Assembly (NCBI RefSeq): GCF_051014685.1
Contig: NW_027479449.1
Span: forward strand, 1 to 64,000
From: Ptiloglossa arizonensis
Lineage: Eukaryota; Arthropoda; Insecta; Hymenoptera; Colletidae
Direction: 5' to 3'
Length of the DNA stretch: 64,000 nt
Both the position numbers and the translations under genes were made by a program. A model generated the notes under the pieces. It had not been told where the DNA came from. It saw only the letters and a list, made by a program, of their open reading frames with translations, and did no database searches. Shown one piece after another: positions 33,509-46,781 of the stretch; positions within the stretch are counted from its first letter, which is position 1, and each line of letters starts with the position of its first letter.

Positions 33509-36500
33509 AATGGCCTAGGGAAAAAATACACATACCGCTGTATTCGGGCGAGTTTCTACTTTCAGATGCAATAGGAATTTTTGGGTTAGGTCAATCCGTT
33601 CGCGAGATATGGGGGTTTGAAGCCAAGAAATGGTTGAGAAGGCAAAAAATTTTTCGCAATTCTGCTGATCCAAACGCTTAACCAGAATGGCCTAGGGAAA
33701 AAATACACATACCGTTGTTATCGGGCGAGTTTCTACTTTCAGACGCAACAGGAATTTTTGGGTTAGGTCAATCCGTTCGCGAGATATGGGAGTTTGAATC
33801 CAAGAAATGGATGCGAAGGCAAAAAATTTTTCGCAATTCTGCTGCTCCAAACGCTTAACCAGAATGGCCTAGGGAAAAAATACACATACCGTTGTAATCG
33901 GGCGAGTTTCTTCTTTCAGACGTAACAGGAATTTTTGGGTTAGGTCAATCCGTTCGCGAGATATAGGAGTTTGAATCCAAGAAATGGATGAGAAGGCAAA
34001 AAATTTTTCGCAATTCTGCTGCTCCAAACGCTTAACCAGAATGGCCTAGGGAAAAAATACGCATACAGTTGTAATCGGACGAGTTTCTACTTTCAGACGC
34101 AGCAGGAATTTTTGGGTTTGGTCAATCCGTTCGCGAGATATGGGAGTTTGAAGCCAAGAAATGGTTGAAAAGGCAAAAAATTTTTCGCAATTCTGCTGCT
34201 CCAAACGCTTAACCAGAATGGCCTCGGGAAAAAATACACATACCGCTGTAATCGGGCGAGTTTCTACTTTCAGATGCAATAGGTATTTTTGGGTTAGGTC
34301 AATCCGTTCGCGAGATATGGAAGTTTGAAGCCAAGAAATGGTTGAGAAGGCAAAAAATTTTTCGCAATTCTACTGATCCAAACGCTTAACCAGAATGGCC
34401 TAGGGAAAAAATACACATACCGTTGTTATCGGGCGAGTTTCTACTTTCAGACGCAACAGGAATTTTTGGGTTAGGTCAATCCGTTCGCGAGATATGGGAG
34501 TTTGAATCCAAGAAATGGATGCGAAGGCAAAAAATTTTTCGCAATTCTGCTGCTCCAAACGCTTAACCAGAATGGCCTAGGGAAAAAATACACATACCGC
34601 TGTAATCGGGCGAGTTTCTACTTTCAGATGCAATAGGAATTTTTGGGTTAGGTCAATCCGTTCGCGAGATATGGGAGTTTGAATCCAAGAAATGGATGCG
34701 AAGGCAAAAAATTTTTCGCAATTCTGCTGCTCCAAACGCTTAACCAGAATGGCCTAGGGAAAAAATACACATACCGCTGTAATCGGGCGAGTTTCTACTT
34801 TCAGATGCAATAGGAATTTTTGGGTTAGGTCAAACCGTTCGCGAGATATGGGGGTTTGAAGCCAAGAAATGGTTGAGAAGGCAAAAAATTTTTCGCAATT
34901 CTGCTGATCCAAACGCTTAACCAGAATGGCCTAGGGAAAAAATGCACATACCGTTGTTATCGGGCGAGTTTCTACTTTCAGACGCAACAGGAATTTTTGG
35001 GTTAGGTCAATCCGTTCGCGAGATATGGGAGTTTGAATCCAAGAAATGGATGCGAAGGCAAAAAATTTTTCGCAATTCTGCTGCTCCAAACGCTTAACCA
35101 GAATGGCCTAGGGAAAAAATACACATACCGTTGTAATCGGGCGAGTTTCTTCTTTCAGACGTAACAGGAATTTTTGGGTTAGGTCAATCCGTTCGCGAGA
35201 TATAGGAGTTTGAATCCAAGAAATGGATGAGAAGGCAAAAAATTTTTCGCAACTCTGCTGCTCCAAACGCTTAACCAGAATGGCCTAGGGAAAAAATACG
35301 CATACAGTTGTAATCGGACGAGTTTCTACTTTCAGACGCAGCAGGAATTTTTGGGTTTGGTCAATCCGTTCGCGAGATATGGGAGTTTGAAGCCAAGAAA
35401 TGGTTGAAAAGGCAAAAAATTTTTCGCAATTCTGCTGCTCCAAACGCTTAACCAGAATGGCCTCGGGAAAAAATACACATACCGCTGTAATCGGGCGAGT
35501 TTCTACTTTCAGATGCAATAGGTATTTTTGGGTTAGGTCAATCCGTTCGCGAGATATGGAAGTTTGAAGCCAAGAAATGGTTGAGAAGGCAAAAAATTTT
35601 TCGCAATTCTACTGAGCCAAACGTTTAACCAGAATGGCCTAGGGAAAAAATACACATACCGCTGTATTCGGGCGAGTTTCTACTTTCAGATGCAATAGGA
35701 ATTTTTGGGTTAGGTCAATCCGTTCGCGAGATATGGGGGTTTGAAGCCAAGAAATGGTTGAGAAGGCAAAAAATTTTTCGCAATTCTGCTGATCCAAACG
35801 CTTAACCAGAATGGCCTAGGGAAAAAATACACATACCGTTGTTATCGGGCGAGTTTCTACTTTCAGACGCAACAGGAATTTTTGGGTTAGGTCAATCCGT
35901 TCGCGAGATATGGGAGTTTGAATCCAAGAAATGGATGCGAAGGCAAAAAATTTTTCGCAATTCTGCTGCTCCAAACGCTTAACCAGAATGGCCTAGGGAA
36001 AAAATACACATACCGTTGTAATCGGGCGAGTTTCTTCTTTCAGACGTAACAGGAATTTTTGGGTTAGGTCAATCCGTTCGCGAGATATAGGAGTTTGAAT
36101 CCAAGAAATGGATGAGAAGGCAAAAAATTTTTCGCAATTCTGCTGCTCCAAACGCTTAACCAGAATGGCCTAGGGAAAAAATACGCATACAGTTGTAATC
36201 GGACGAGTTTCTACTTTCAGACGCAGCAGGAATTTTTGGGTTTGGTCAATCCGTTCGCGAGATATGGGAGTTTGAAGCCAAGAAATGGTTGAAAAGGCAA
36301 AAAATTTTTCGCAATTCTGCTGCTCCAAACGCTTAACCAGAATGGCCTCGGGAAAAAATACACATACCGCTGTAATCGGGCGAGTTTCTACTTTCAGATG
36401 CAATAGGTATTTTTGGGTTAGGTCAATCCGTTCGCGAGATATGGAAGTTTGAAGCCAAGAAATGGTTGAGAAGGCAAAAAATTTTTCGCAATTCTACTGA

Positions 36501-37756
36501 TCCAAACGCTTAACCAGAATGGCCTAGGGAAAAAATACACATACCGTTGTTATCGGGCGAGTTTCTACTTTCAGACGCAACAGGAATTTTTGGGTTAGGT
36601 CAATCCGTTCGCGAGATATGGGAGTTTGAATCCAAGAAATGGATGCGAAGGCAAAAAATTTTTCGCAATTCTGCTGCTCCAAACGCTTAACCAGAATGGC
36701 CTAGGGAAAAAATACACATACCGCTGTAATCGGGCGAGTTTCTACTTTCAGATGCAATAGGAATTTTTGGGTTAGGTCAATCCGTTCGCGAGATATGGGA
36801 GTTTGAATCCAAGAAATGGATGCGAAGGCAAAAAATTTTTCGCAATTCTGCTGCTCCAAACGCTTAACCAGAATGGCCTAGGGAAAAAATACACATACCG
36901 CTGTAATCGGGCGAGTTTCTACTTTCAGATGCAATAGGAATTTTTGGGTTAGGTCAAACCGTTCGCGAGATATGGGGGTTTGAAGCCAAGAAATGGTTGA
37001 GAAGGCAAAAAATTTTTCGCAATTCTGCTGATCCAAACGCTTAACCAGAATGGCCTAGGGAAAAAATACACATACCGTTGTTATCGGGCGAGTTTCTACT
37101 TTCAGACGCAACAGGAATTTTTGGGTTAGGTCAATCCGTTCGCGAGATATGGGAGTTTGAATCCAAGAAATGGATGCGAAGGCAAAAAATTTTTCGCAAT
37201 TCTGCTGCTCCAAACGCTTAACCAGAATGGCCTAGGGAAAAAATACACATACCGTTGTAATCGGGCGAGTTTCTTCTTTCAGACGTAACAGGAATTTTTG
37301 GGTTAGGTCAATCCGTTCGCGAGATATAGGAGTTTGAATCCAAGAAATGGATGAGAAGGCAAAAAATTTTTCGCAACTCTGCTGCTCCAAACGCTTAACC
37401 AGAATGGCCTAGGGAAAAAATACGCATACAGTTGTAATCGGACGAGTTTCTACTTTCAGACGCAGCAGGAATTTTTGGGTTTGGTCAATCCGTTCGCGAG
37501 ATATGGGAGTTTGAAGCCAAGAAATGGTTGAAAAGGCAAAAAATTTTTCGTAATTCTGCTGCTCCAAACGCTTAACCAGAATGGCCTCGGGAAAAAATAC
37601 ACATACCGCTGTAATCGGGCGAGTTTCTACTTTCAGATGCAATAGGTATTTTTGGGTTAGGTCAATCCGTTCGCGAGATATGGAAGTTTGAAGCCAAGAA
37701 ATGGTTGAGAAGGCAAAAAATTTTTCGCAATTCTACTGAGCCAAACGCTTAACCAG
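33509..37756. repeat. Higher-order repeat: 12-mer (2124 bp) in two copies, built of 7- and 5-monomer steps
   Basis: Copies at 33509-35632 and 35633-37756 share GGTCAAACCGTTCG (34831/36955), TCGCAACTCTG (35251/37375) and ACTGAGCC (35611/37735) at 2124 bp. Inside them the GATATAGGAG monomer occurs at 33962, 35201, 36086 and 37325, alternating 7 and 5 monomers, so the 12-mer is itself composite. Differences seen are AATGCACATA near 34943 and TCGTAATTCTG near 37550. Confidence 0.85.
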
Positions 37757-37933
37757 AATGGCCTAGGGAAAAAATACACATACCGTTGTTATCGGGCGAG
37801 TTTCTACTTTCAGACGCAACAGGAATTTTTGGGTTAGGTCAATCCGTTCGCGAGATATGGGAGTTTGAATCCAAGAAATGGATGCGAAGGCAAAAAATTT
37901 TTCGCAATTCTGCTGCTCCAAACGCTTAACCAG
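37757..37933. repeat. Single linking monomer between two 12-mer blocks
   Basis: A monomer with the CCGTTGTTATCGGG and GAATCCAAGAAATGGATGCG variants sits between the two 12-mer duplications. It is a class common in both blocks, so this looks like a register change rather than foreign sequence. Confidence 0.6.
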
Positions 37934-40900
37934 AATGGCCTAGGGAAAAAATACACATACCGCTGTAATCGGGCGAGTTTCTACTTTCAGATGCAATAGG
38001 AATTTTTGGGTTAGGTCAATCCGTTCGCGAGATATGGGAGTTTGAAACCAAGAAATGGTTGAGAAGGCAAAAAATTTTTCGCAATTCTGCTGCTCCAAAC
38101 GTTTAACCAGAATGGCCTAGGGAAAAAATACACATACCGCTGTATTCGGGCGAGTTTCTACTTTCAGATGCAATAGGAATTTTTGGGTTAGGTCAAACCG
38201 TTCGCGAGATATGGGGGTTTGAACCCAAGAAATGGTTGAGAAGGCAAAAAATTTTTCGCAATTCTGCTGATCCAAACGCTTAACCAGAATGGCCTAGGGA
38301 AAAAATACACATACCGTTGTTATCGGGCGAGTTTCTACTTTCAGACGCAACAGGAATTTTTGGGTTAGGTCAATCCGTTCGCGAGATATGGGAGTTTGAA
38401 TCCAAGAAATGGATGCGAAGGCAAAAAATTTTTCGCAATTCTGCTGCTCCAAACGCTTAACCAGAATGGCCTAGGGAAAAAATACACATACCGTTGTAAT
38501 CGGGCGAGTTTCTTCTTTCAGACGTAACAGGAATTTTTGGGTTAGGTCAATCCGTTCGCGAGATATAGGAGTTTGAATCCAAGAAATGGATGAGAAGGCA
38601 AAAAATTTTTCGCAATTCTGCTGCTCCAAACGCTTAACCAGAATGGCCTAGGGAAAAAATACGCATACAGTTGTAATCGGACGAGTTTCTACTTTCAGAC
38701 GCAGCAGGAATTTTTGAGTTTGGTCAATCCGTTCGCGAGATATGGGAGTTTGAAGCCAAGAAATGGTTGAGAAGGCAAAAAATTTTTTGCAATTCTGCTG
38801 CTCCAAACGCTTAACCAGAATGGCCTAGGGAAAAAATACACATACCGTTGTAATCGGGCGAGTTTCTACTTTCAGACGCAACAGGAATTTTTGGGTTAGG
38901 TCAATCCTTTCGCGAGATATGGGAGTTTGAATCCAAGAAATGGATGCGAAGGCAAAAAATTTTTCGCAATTCTGCTGCTCCAAACGCTTAAACAGAATCG
39001 CCTAGGGAAAAAATACACATACCGCTGTAATCGGGCGAGATTCTACTTTGAGATGCAATAGGAATTTTTGGGTTAGGTCAATCCGTTCGCGAGATATGGG
39101 AGTTTGAAGCTAAGAAATGATTGAGAAGGCAAAAAATTTTTCGCAATTCTGCTGCTCCAAACGCTTAAACAGAATCGCCTAGGGAAAAAATACACATACC
39201 GCTGTAAACGGGCGAGATTCTACTTTGAGATGCAATAGGAATTTTTGGGTTAGGTCAATCCGTTCGCGAGATATGGGAGTTTGAAGCCAAGAAATGGTTC
39301 AGAAGGCAAAAAATTTATCGCAATCCTGCTAATCCAAACGCTTAACCAGAATGGCCTAGGGAGAAAATACACATACCGTTGTAATCGGGCTAGTTTCTAC
39401 TTTCAGAGGCAATAGGAATTTTTGGGTTAGGTCAATCCGTTCGCGAGATATGGGAGTTTGAAGCCAAGAAATGGTTCAGAAGACAAAAAATTTATCGCAA
39501 TTCTGCTGCTCCAAACGCTTAACCAGAATGGCCTCTGGAAAAAATACACATACCGCTGTAATCGGGCGAGTTTCTACTTTCAGATGCAATAGGTATTTTT
39601 GGGTTAGGTCAATCCGTTCGCGAGATATGGAAGTTTGAAGCCAAGAAATGGTTGAGAAGGCAAAAAATTTTTCGCAATTCTACTGATCCAAACGCTTAAC
39701 CAGAATGGCCTAGGGAAAAAATACACATACCGTTGTTATCGGGCGAGTTTCTACTTTCAGACGCAACAGGAATTTTTGGGTTAGGTCAATCCGTTCGCGA
39801 GATATGGGAGTTTGAATCCAAGAAATGGATGCGAAGGCAAAAAATTTTTCGCAATTCTGCTGCTCCAAACGCTTAACCAGAATGGCCTAGGGAAAAAATA
39901 CACATACCGCTGTAATCGGGCGAGTTTCTACTTTCAGATGCAATAGGAATTTTTGGGTTAGGTCAATCCGTTCGCGAGATATGGGAGTTTGAATCCAAGA
40001 AATGGATGCGAAGGCAAAAAATTTTTCGCAATTCTGCTGCTCCAAACGCTTAACCAGAATGGCCTAGGGAAAAAATACACATACCGCTGTAATCGGGCGA
40101 GTTTCTACTTTCAGATGCAATAGGAATTTTTGGGTTAGGTCAATCCGTTCGCGAGATATGGGAGTTTGAAACCAAGAAATGGTTGAGAAGGCAAAAAATT
40201 TTTCGCAATTCTGCTGCTCCAAACGTTTAACCAGAATGGCCTAGGGAAAAAATACACATACCGCTGTATTCGGGCGAGTTTCTACTTTCAGATGCAATAG
40301 GAATTTTTGGGTTAGGTCAAACCGTTCGCGAGATATGGGGGTTTGAACCCAAGAAATGGTTGAGAAGGCAAAAAATTTTTCGCAATTCTGCTGATCCAAA
40401 CGCTTAACCAGAATGGCCTAGGGAAAAAATACACATACCGTTGTTATCGGGCGAGTTTCTACTTTCAGACGCAACAGGAATTTTTGGGTTAGGTCAATCC
40501 GTTCGCGAGATATGGGAGTTTGAATCCAAGAAATGGATGCGAAGGCAAAAAATTTTTCGCAATTCTGCTGCTCCAAACGCTTAACCAGAATGGCCTAGGG
40601 AAAAAATACACATACCGTTGTAATCGGGCGAGTTTCTTCTTTCAGACGTAACAGGAATTTTTGGGTTAGGTCAATCCGTTCGCGAGATATAGGAGTTTGA
40701 ATCCAAGAAATGGATGAGAAGGCAAAAAATTTTTCGCAATTCTGCTGCTCCAAACGCTTAACCAGAATGGCCTAGGGAAAAAATACGCATACAGTTGTAA
40801 TCGGACGAGTTTCTACTTTCAGACGCAGCAGGAATTTTTGAGTTTGGTCAATCCGTTCGCGAGATATGGGAGTTTGAAGCCAAGAAATGGTTGAGAAGGC

Positions 40901-42181
40901 AAAAAATTTTTTGCAATTCTGCTGCTCCAAACGCTTAACCAGAATGGCCTAGGGAAAAAATACACATACCGTTGTAATCGGGCGAGTTTCTACTTTCAGA
41001 CGCAACAGGAATTTTTGGGTTAGGTCAATCCTTTCGCGAGATATGGGAGTTTGAATCCAAGAAATGGATGCGAAGGCAAAAAATTTTTCGCAATTCTGCT
41101 GCTCCAAACGCTTAAACAGAATCGCCTAGGGAAAAAATACACATACCGCTGTAATCGGGCGAGATTCTACTTTGAGATGCAATAGGAATTTTTGGGTTAG
41201 GTCAATCCGTTCGCGAGATATGGGAGTTTGAAGCTAAGAAATGATTGAGAAGGCAAAAAATTTTTCGCAATTCTGCTGCTCCAAACGCTTAAACAGAATC
41301 GCCTAGGGAAAAAATACACATACCGCTGTAAACGGGCGAGATTCTACTTTGAGATGCAATAGGAATTTTTGGGTTAGGTCAATCCGTTCGCGAGATATGG
41401 GAGTTTGAAGCCAAGAAATGGTTCAGAAGGCAAAAAATTTATCGCAATCCTGCTAATCCAAACGCTTAACCAGAATGGCCTAGGGAGAAAATACACATAC
41501 CGTTGTAATCGGGCTAGTTTCTACTTTCAGAGGCAATAGGAATTTTTGGGTTAGGTCAATCCGTTCGCGAGATATGGGAGTTTGAAGCCAAGAAATGGTT
41601 CAGAAGACAAAAAATTTATCGCAATTCTGCTGCTCCAAACGCTTAACCAGAATGGCCTCTGGAAAAAATACACATACCGCTGTAATCGGGCGAGTTTCTA
41701 CTTTCAGATGCAATAGGTATTTTTGGGTTAGGTCAATCCGTTCGCGAGATATGGAAGTTTGAAGCCAAGAAATGGTTGAGAAGGCAAAAAATTTTTCGCA
41801 ATTCTACTGATCCAAACGCTTAACCAGAATGGCCTAGGGAAAAAATACACATACCGTTGTTATCGGGCGAGTTTCTACTTTCAGACGCAACAGGAATTTT
41901 TGGGTTAGGTCAATCCGTTCGCGAGATATGGGAGTTTGAATCCAAGAAATGGATGCGAAGGCAAAAAATTTTTCGCAATTCTGCTGCTCCAAACGCTTAA
42001 CCAGAATGGCCTAGGGAAAAAATACACATACCGCTGTAATCGGGCGAGTTTCTACTTTCAGATGCAATAGGAATTTTTGGGTTAGGTCAATCCGTTCGCG
42101 AGATATGGGAGTTTGAATCCAAGAAATGGATGCGAAGGCAAAAAATTTTTCGCAATTCTGCTGCTCCAAACGCTTAACCAG
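37934..42181. repeat. Higher-order repeat: 12-mer (2124 bp), second pair
   Basis: Copies at 37934-40057 and 40058-42181 share GGGTTTGAACCCAAG (38221/40345), CTGTAAACGGGCGAG (39206/41330), AATTTTTTGCAATTC (38783/40907), CTTAAACAGAATCGCC (38995/41119) and GGCCTCTGGAAA (39532/41656), all 2124 bp apart. Its composition differs from the preceding 12-mer: it imports the AAACAGAATCGCC and CCTCTGG monomers seen about 6.4-6.5 kb upstream (36 and 37 monomers). Confidence 0.86.
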
Positions 42182-45100
42182 AATGGCCTAGGGAAAAAAT
42201 ACACATACCGCTGTAATCGGGCGAGTTTCTACTTTCAGATGCAATAGGAATTTTTGGGTTAGGTCAAACCGTTCGCGAGATATGGGGGTTTGAAGCCAAG
42301 AAATGGTTGAGAAGGCAAAAAATTTTTCGCAATTCTGCTGATCCAAACGCTTAACCAGAATGGCCTAGGGAAAAAATACACATACCGTTGTTATCGGGCG
42401 AGTTTCTACTTTCAGACGCAACAGGAATTTTTGGGTTAGGTCAATCCGTTCGCGAGATATGGGAGTTTGAATCCAAGAAATGGATGCGAAGGCAAAAAAT
42501 TTTTCGCAATTCTGCTGCTCCAAACGCTTAACCAGAATGGCCTAGGGAAAAAATACACATACCGTTGTAATCGGGCGAGTTTCTTCTTTCAGACGTAACA
42601 GGAATTTTTGGGTTAGGTCAATCCGTTCGCGAGATATAGGAGTTTGAATCCAAGAAATGGATGAGAAGGCAAAAAATTTTTCGCAACTCTGCTGCTCCAA
42701 ACGCTTAACCAGAATGGCCTAGGGAAAAAATACGCATACAGTTGTAATCGGACGAGTTTCTACTTTCAGACGCAGCAGGAATTTTTGGGTTTGGTCAATC
42801 CGTTCGCGAGATATGGAGTTTGAAGCCAAGAAATGGTTGAAAAGGCAAAAAATTTTTCGCAATTCTGCTGCTCCAAACGCTTAACCAGAATGGCCTCGGG
42901 AAAAAATACACATACCGCTGTAATCGGGCGAGTTTCTACTTTCAGATGCAATAGGTATTTTTGGGTTAGGTCAATCCGTTCGCGAGATATGGAAGTTTGA
43001 AGCCAAGAAATGGTTGAGAAGGCAAAAAATTTTTCGCAATTCTACTGAGCCAAACGCTTAACCAGAATGGCCTAGGGAAAAAATACACATACCGTTGTTA
43101 TCGGGCGAGTTTCTACTTTCAGACGCAACAGGAATTTTTGGGTTAGGTCAATCCGTTCGCGAGATATGGGAGTTTGAATCCAAGAAATGGATGCGAAGGC
43201 AAAAAAATTTTCGCAATTCTGCTGCTCCAAACGCTTAACCAGAATGGCCTAGGGAAAAAATACACATACCGCTGTAATCGGGCGAGTTTCTACTTTCAGA
43301 TGCAATAGGAATTTTTGGGTTAGGTCAATCCGTTCGCGAGATATGGGAGTTTGAAACCAAGAAATGGTTGAGAAGGCAAAAAATTTTTCGCAATTCTGCT
43401 GCTCCAAACGTTTAACCAGAATGGCCTAGGGAAAAAATACACATACCGCTGTATTCGGGCGAGTTTCTACTTTCAGATGCAATAGGAATTTTTGGGTTAG
43501 GTCAAACCGTTCGCGAGATATGGGGGTTTGAAGCCAAGAAATGGTTGAGAAGGCAAAAAATTTTTCGCAATTCTGCTGATCCAAACGCTTAACCAGAATG
43601 GCCTAGGGAAAAAATACACATACCGTTGTTATCGGGCGAGTTTCTACTTTCAGACGCAACAGGAATTTTTGGGTTAGGTCAATCCGTTCGCGAGATATGG
43701 GAGTTTGAATCCAAGAAATGGATGCGAAGGCAAAAAATTTTTCGCAATTCTGCTGCTCCAAACGCTTAACCAGAATGGCCTAGGGAAAAAATACACATAC
43801 CGTTGTAATCGGGCGAGTTTCTTCTTTCAGACGTAACAGGAATTTTTGGGTTAGGTCAATCCGTTCGCGAGATATAGGAGTTTGAATCCAAGAAATGGAT
43901 GAGAAGGCAAAAAATTTTTCGCAATTCTGCTGCTCCAAACGCTTAACCAGAATGGCCTAGGGAAAAAATACGCATACAGTTGTAATCGGACGAGTTTCTA
44001 CTTTCAGACGCAGCAGGAATTTTTGGGTTAGGTCAATCCTTTCGCGAGATATGGGAGTTTGAATCCAAGAAATGGATGCGAAGGCAAAAAATTTTTCGCA
44101 ATTCTGCTGCTCCAAACGCTTAACCAGAATGGCCTAGGGAAAAAATACACATACCGTTGTAATCGGGCGAGTTTCTTCTTTCAGACGCAACAGGAATTTT
44201 TGGGTTAGGTCAATCCGTTCGCGAGATATGGGAGTTTGAATCCAAGAAATGGATGAGAAGGCAAAAAATTTTTCGCAATTCTGCTGCTCCAAACGCTTAA
44301 CCAGAATGGCCTAGGGAAAAAATACACATACCGTTGTAATCGGGCTTGTTTCTACTTTCAGAGGCAATAGGAATTTTTGGGTTAGGTCAATCCGTTCGCG
44401 AGATATGCGAGTTTGAAGCTAAGAAATGGTTGAGAAGACAACAAATTTTTCGCAATTCTGCTGCTCCAAACGCTTAACCAGAATGGCCTAGGGAAAAAAT
44501 ACACATACCGTTGTAATCGGGCGAGTTTCTACTTTCAGATGCAATAGGAATTTTTGGGTTAGGTCAATCCGTTCGCGAGATATGGGAGTTTGAAGCCAAG
44601 AAATGGTTCAGAAGGCAAAAAATTTATCGCAATTCTGCTAATCCAAACGCTTAACCAGAATGGCCTAGGGAGAAAATACACATACCTTTGTAATCGGGCT
44701 AGTTTCTACTTTCAGAGGCAATAGGAATTTTTGGGTTAGGTCAATCCGTTCGCGAGATATGCGAGTTTGAAGCTAAGAAATGGTTGAGAAGACAACAAAT
44801 TTTTCGCAATGCTGCTGCTCCAAACGCTTAACCAGGATGGCCTAGGGAAAAAATACGCATACAGTTGTAATCGGACGAGTTTCTACTTTCAGACGCAGCA
44901 GGAATTTTTGGGTTTGGTCAATCCGTTCGCGAGATATGGGAGTTTGAAGCCAAGAAATGGTTGAGAAGGCAAAAAATTTTTCGCAATTCTGCTGCTCCAA
45001 ACGCTTAACCAGAATGGCCTAGGGAAAAAATACACATACCGCTGTAATCGGGCGAGTTTCTACTTTCAGATGCAATAGGTATTTTTGGGTTAGGTCAATC

Positions 45101-46781
45101 CGTTCGCGAGATATGGAAGTTTGAAGCCAAGAAATGGTTGAGAAGGCAAAAAATTTTTCGCAATTCTGCTGCTCCAAACGTTTAACCAGAATGGCCTAGG
45201 GAAAAAATACACATACCGCTGTATTCGGGCGAGTTTCTACTTTCAGATGCAATAGGAATTTTTGGGTTAGGTCAAACCGTTCGCGAGATATGGGGGTTTG
45301 AAGCCAAGAAATGGTTGAGAAGGCAAAAAATTTTTCGCAATTCTGCTGATCCAAACGCTTAACCAGAATGGCCTAGGGAAAAAATACACATACCGTTGTT
45401 ATCGGGCGAGTTTCTACTTTCAGACGCAACAGGAATTTTTGGGTTAGGTCAATCCGTTCGCGAGATATGGGAGTTTGAATCCAAGAAATGGATGCGAAGG
45501 CAAAAAATTTTTCGCAATTCTGCTGCTCCAAACGCTTAACCAGAATGGCCTAGGGAAAAAATACACATACCGTTGTAATCGGGCGAGTTTCTTCTTTCAG
45601 ACGTAACAGGAATTTTTGGGTTAGGTCAATCCGTTCGCGAGATATAGGAGTTTGAATCCAAGAAATGGATGAGAAGGCAAAAAATTTTCGCAATTCTGCT
45701 GCTCCAAACGCTTAACCAGAATGGCCTAGGGAAAAAATACGCATACAGTTGTAATCGGACGAGTTTCTACTTTCAGACGCAGCAGGAATTTTTGAGTTTG
45801 GTCAATCCGTTCGCGAGATATGGGAGTTTGAAGCCAAGAAATGGTTGAGAAGGCAAAAAATTTTTTGCAATTCTGCTGCTCCAAACGCTTAACCAGAATG
45901 GCCTAGGGAAAAAATACACATACCGTTGTAATCGGGCGAGTTTCTACTTTCAGACGCAACAGGAATTTTTGGGTTAGGTCAATCCTTTCGCGAGATATGG
46001 GAGTTTGAATCCAAGAAATGGATGCGAAGGCAAAAAATTTTTCGCAATGCTGCTGCTCCAAACGCTTAACCAGGATGGCCTAGGGAAAAAATACGCATAC
46101 AGTTGTAATCGGACGAGTTTCTACTTTCAGACGCAGCAGGAATTTTTGGGTTTGGTCAATCCGTTCGCGAGATATGGGAGTTTGAAGCCAAGAAATGGTT
46201 GAGAAGGCAAAAAATTTTTCGCAATTCTGCTGCTCCAAACGCTTAACCAGAATGGCCTAGGGAAAAAATACACATACCGCTGTAATCGGGCGAGTTTCTA
46301 CTTTCAGATGCAATAGGTATTTTTGGGTTAGGTCAATCCGTTCGCGAGATATGGAAGTTTGAAGCCAAGAAATGGTTGAGAAGGCAAAAAATTTTTCGCA
46401 ATTCTGCTGCTCCAAACGTTTAACCAGAATGGCCTAGGGAAAAAATACACATACCGCTGTATTCGGGCGAGTTTCTACTTTCAGATGCAATAGGAATTTT
46501 TGGGTTAGGTCAAACCGTTCGCGAGATATGGGGGTTTGAAGCCAAGAAATGGTTGAGAAGGCAAAAAATTTTTCGCAATTCTGCTGATCCAAACGCTTAA
46601 CCAGAATGGCCTAGGGAAAAAATACACATACCGTTGTTATCGGGCGAGTTTCTACTTTCAGACGCAACAGGAATTTTTGGGTTAGGTCAATCCGTTCGCG
46701 AGATATGGGAGTTTGAATCCAAGAAATGGATGCGAAGGCAAAAAATTTTTCGCAATTCTGCTGCTCCAAACGCTTAACCAG
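42182..46781. repeat. Satellite block with 7-mer repeats
   Basis: The GATATAGGAG monomer lies at 42635, 43873, 45643 and 46881. The first spacing is 7 monomers minus one base (GATATGGAGTTTG deletion near 42814), then 10 monomers, then 7 monomers minus one base (short T-run near 45686). Segments starting at 45189 and 46427 match as a 7-mer. A stretch of the 11-mer-like classes (44010-45070) is embedded, so 11-mer and 12-mer lineages are interleaved here. Confidence 0.75.
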
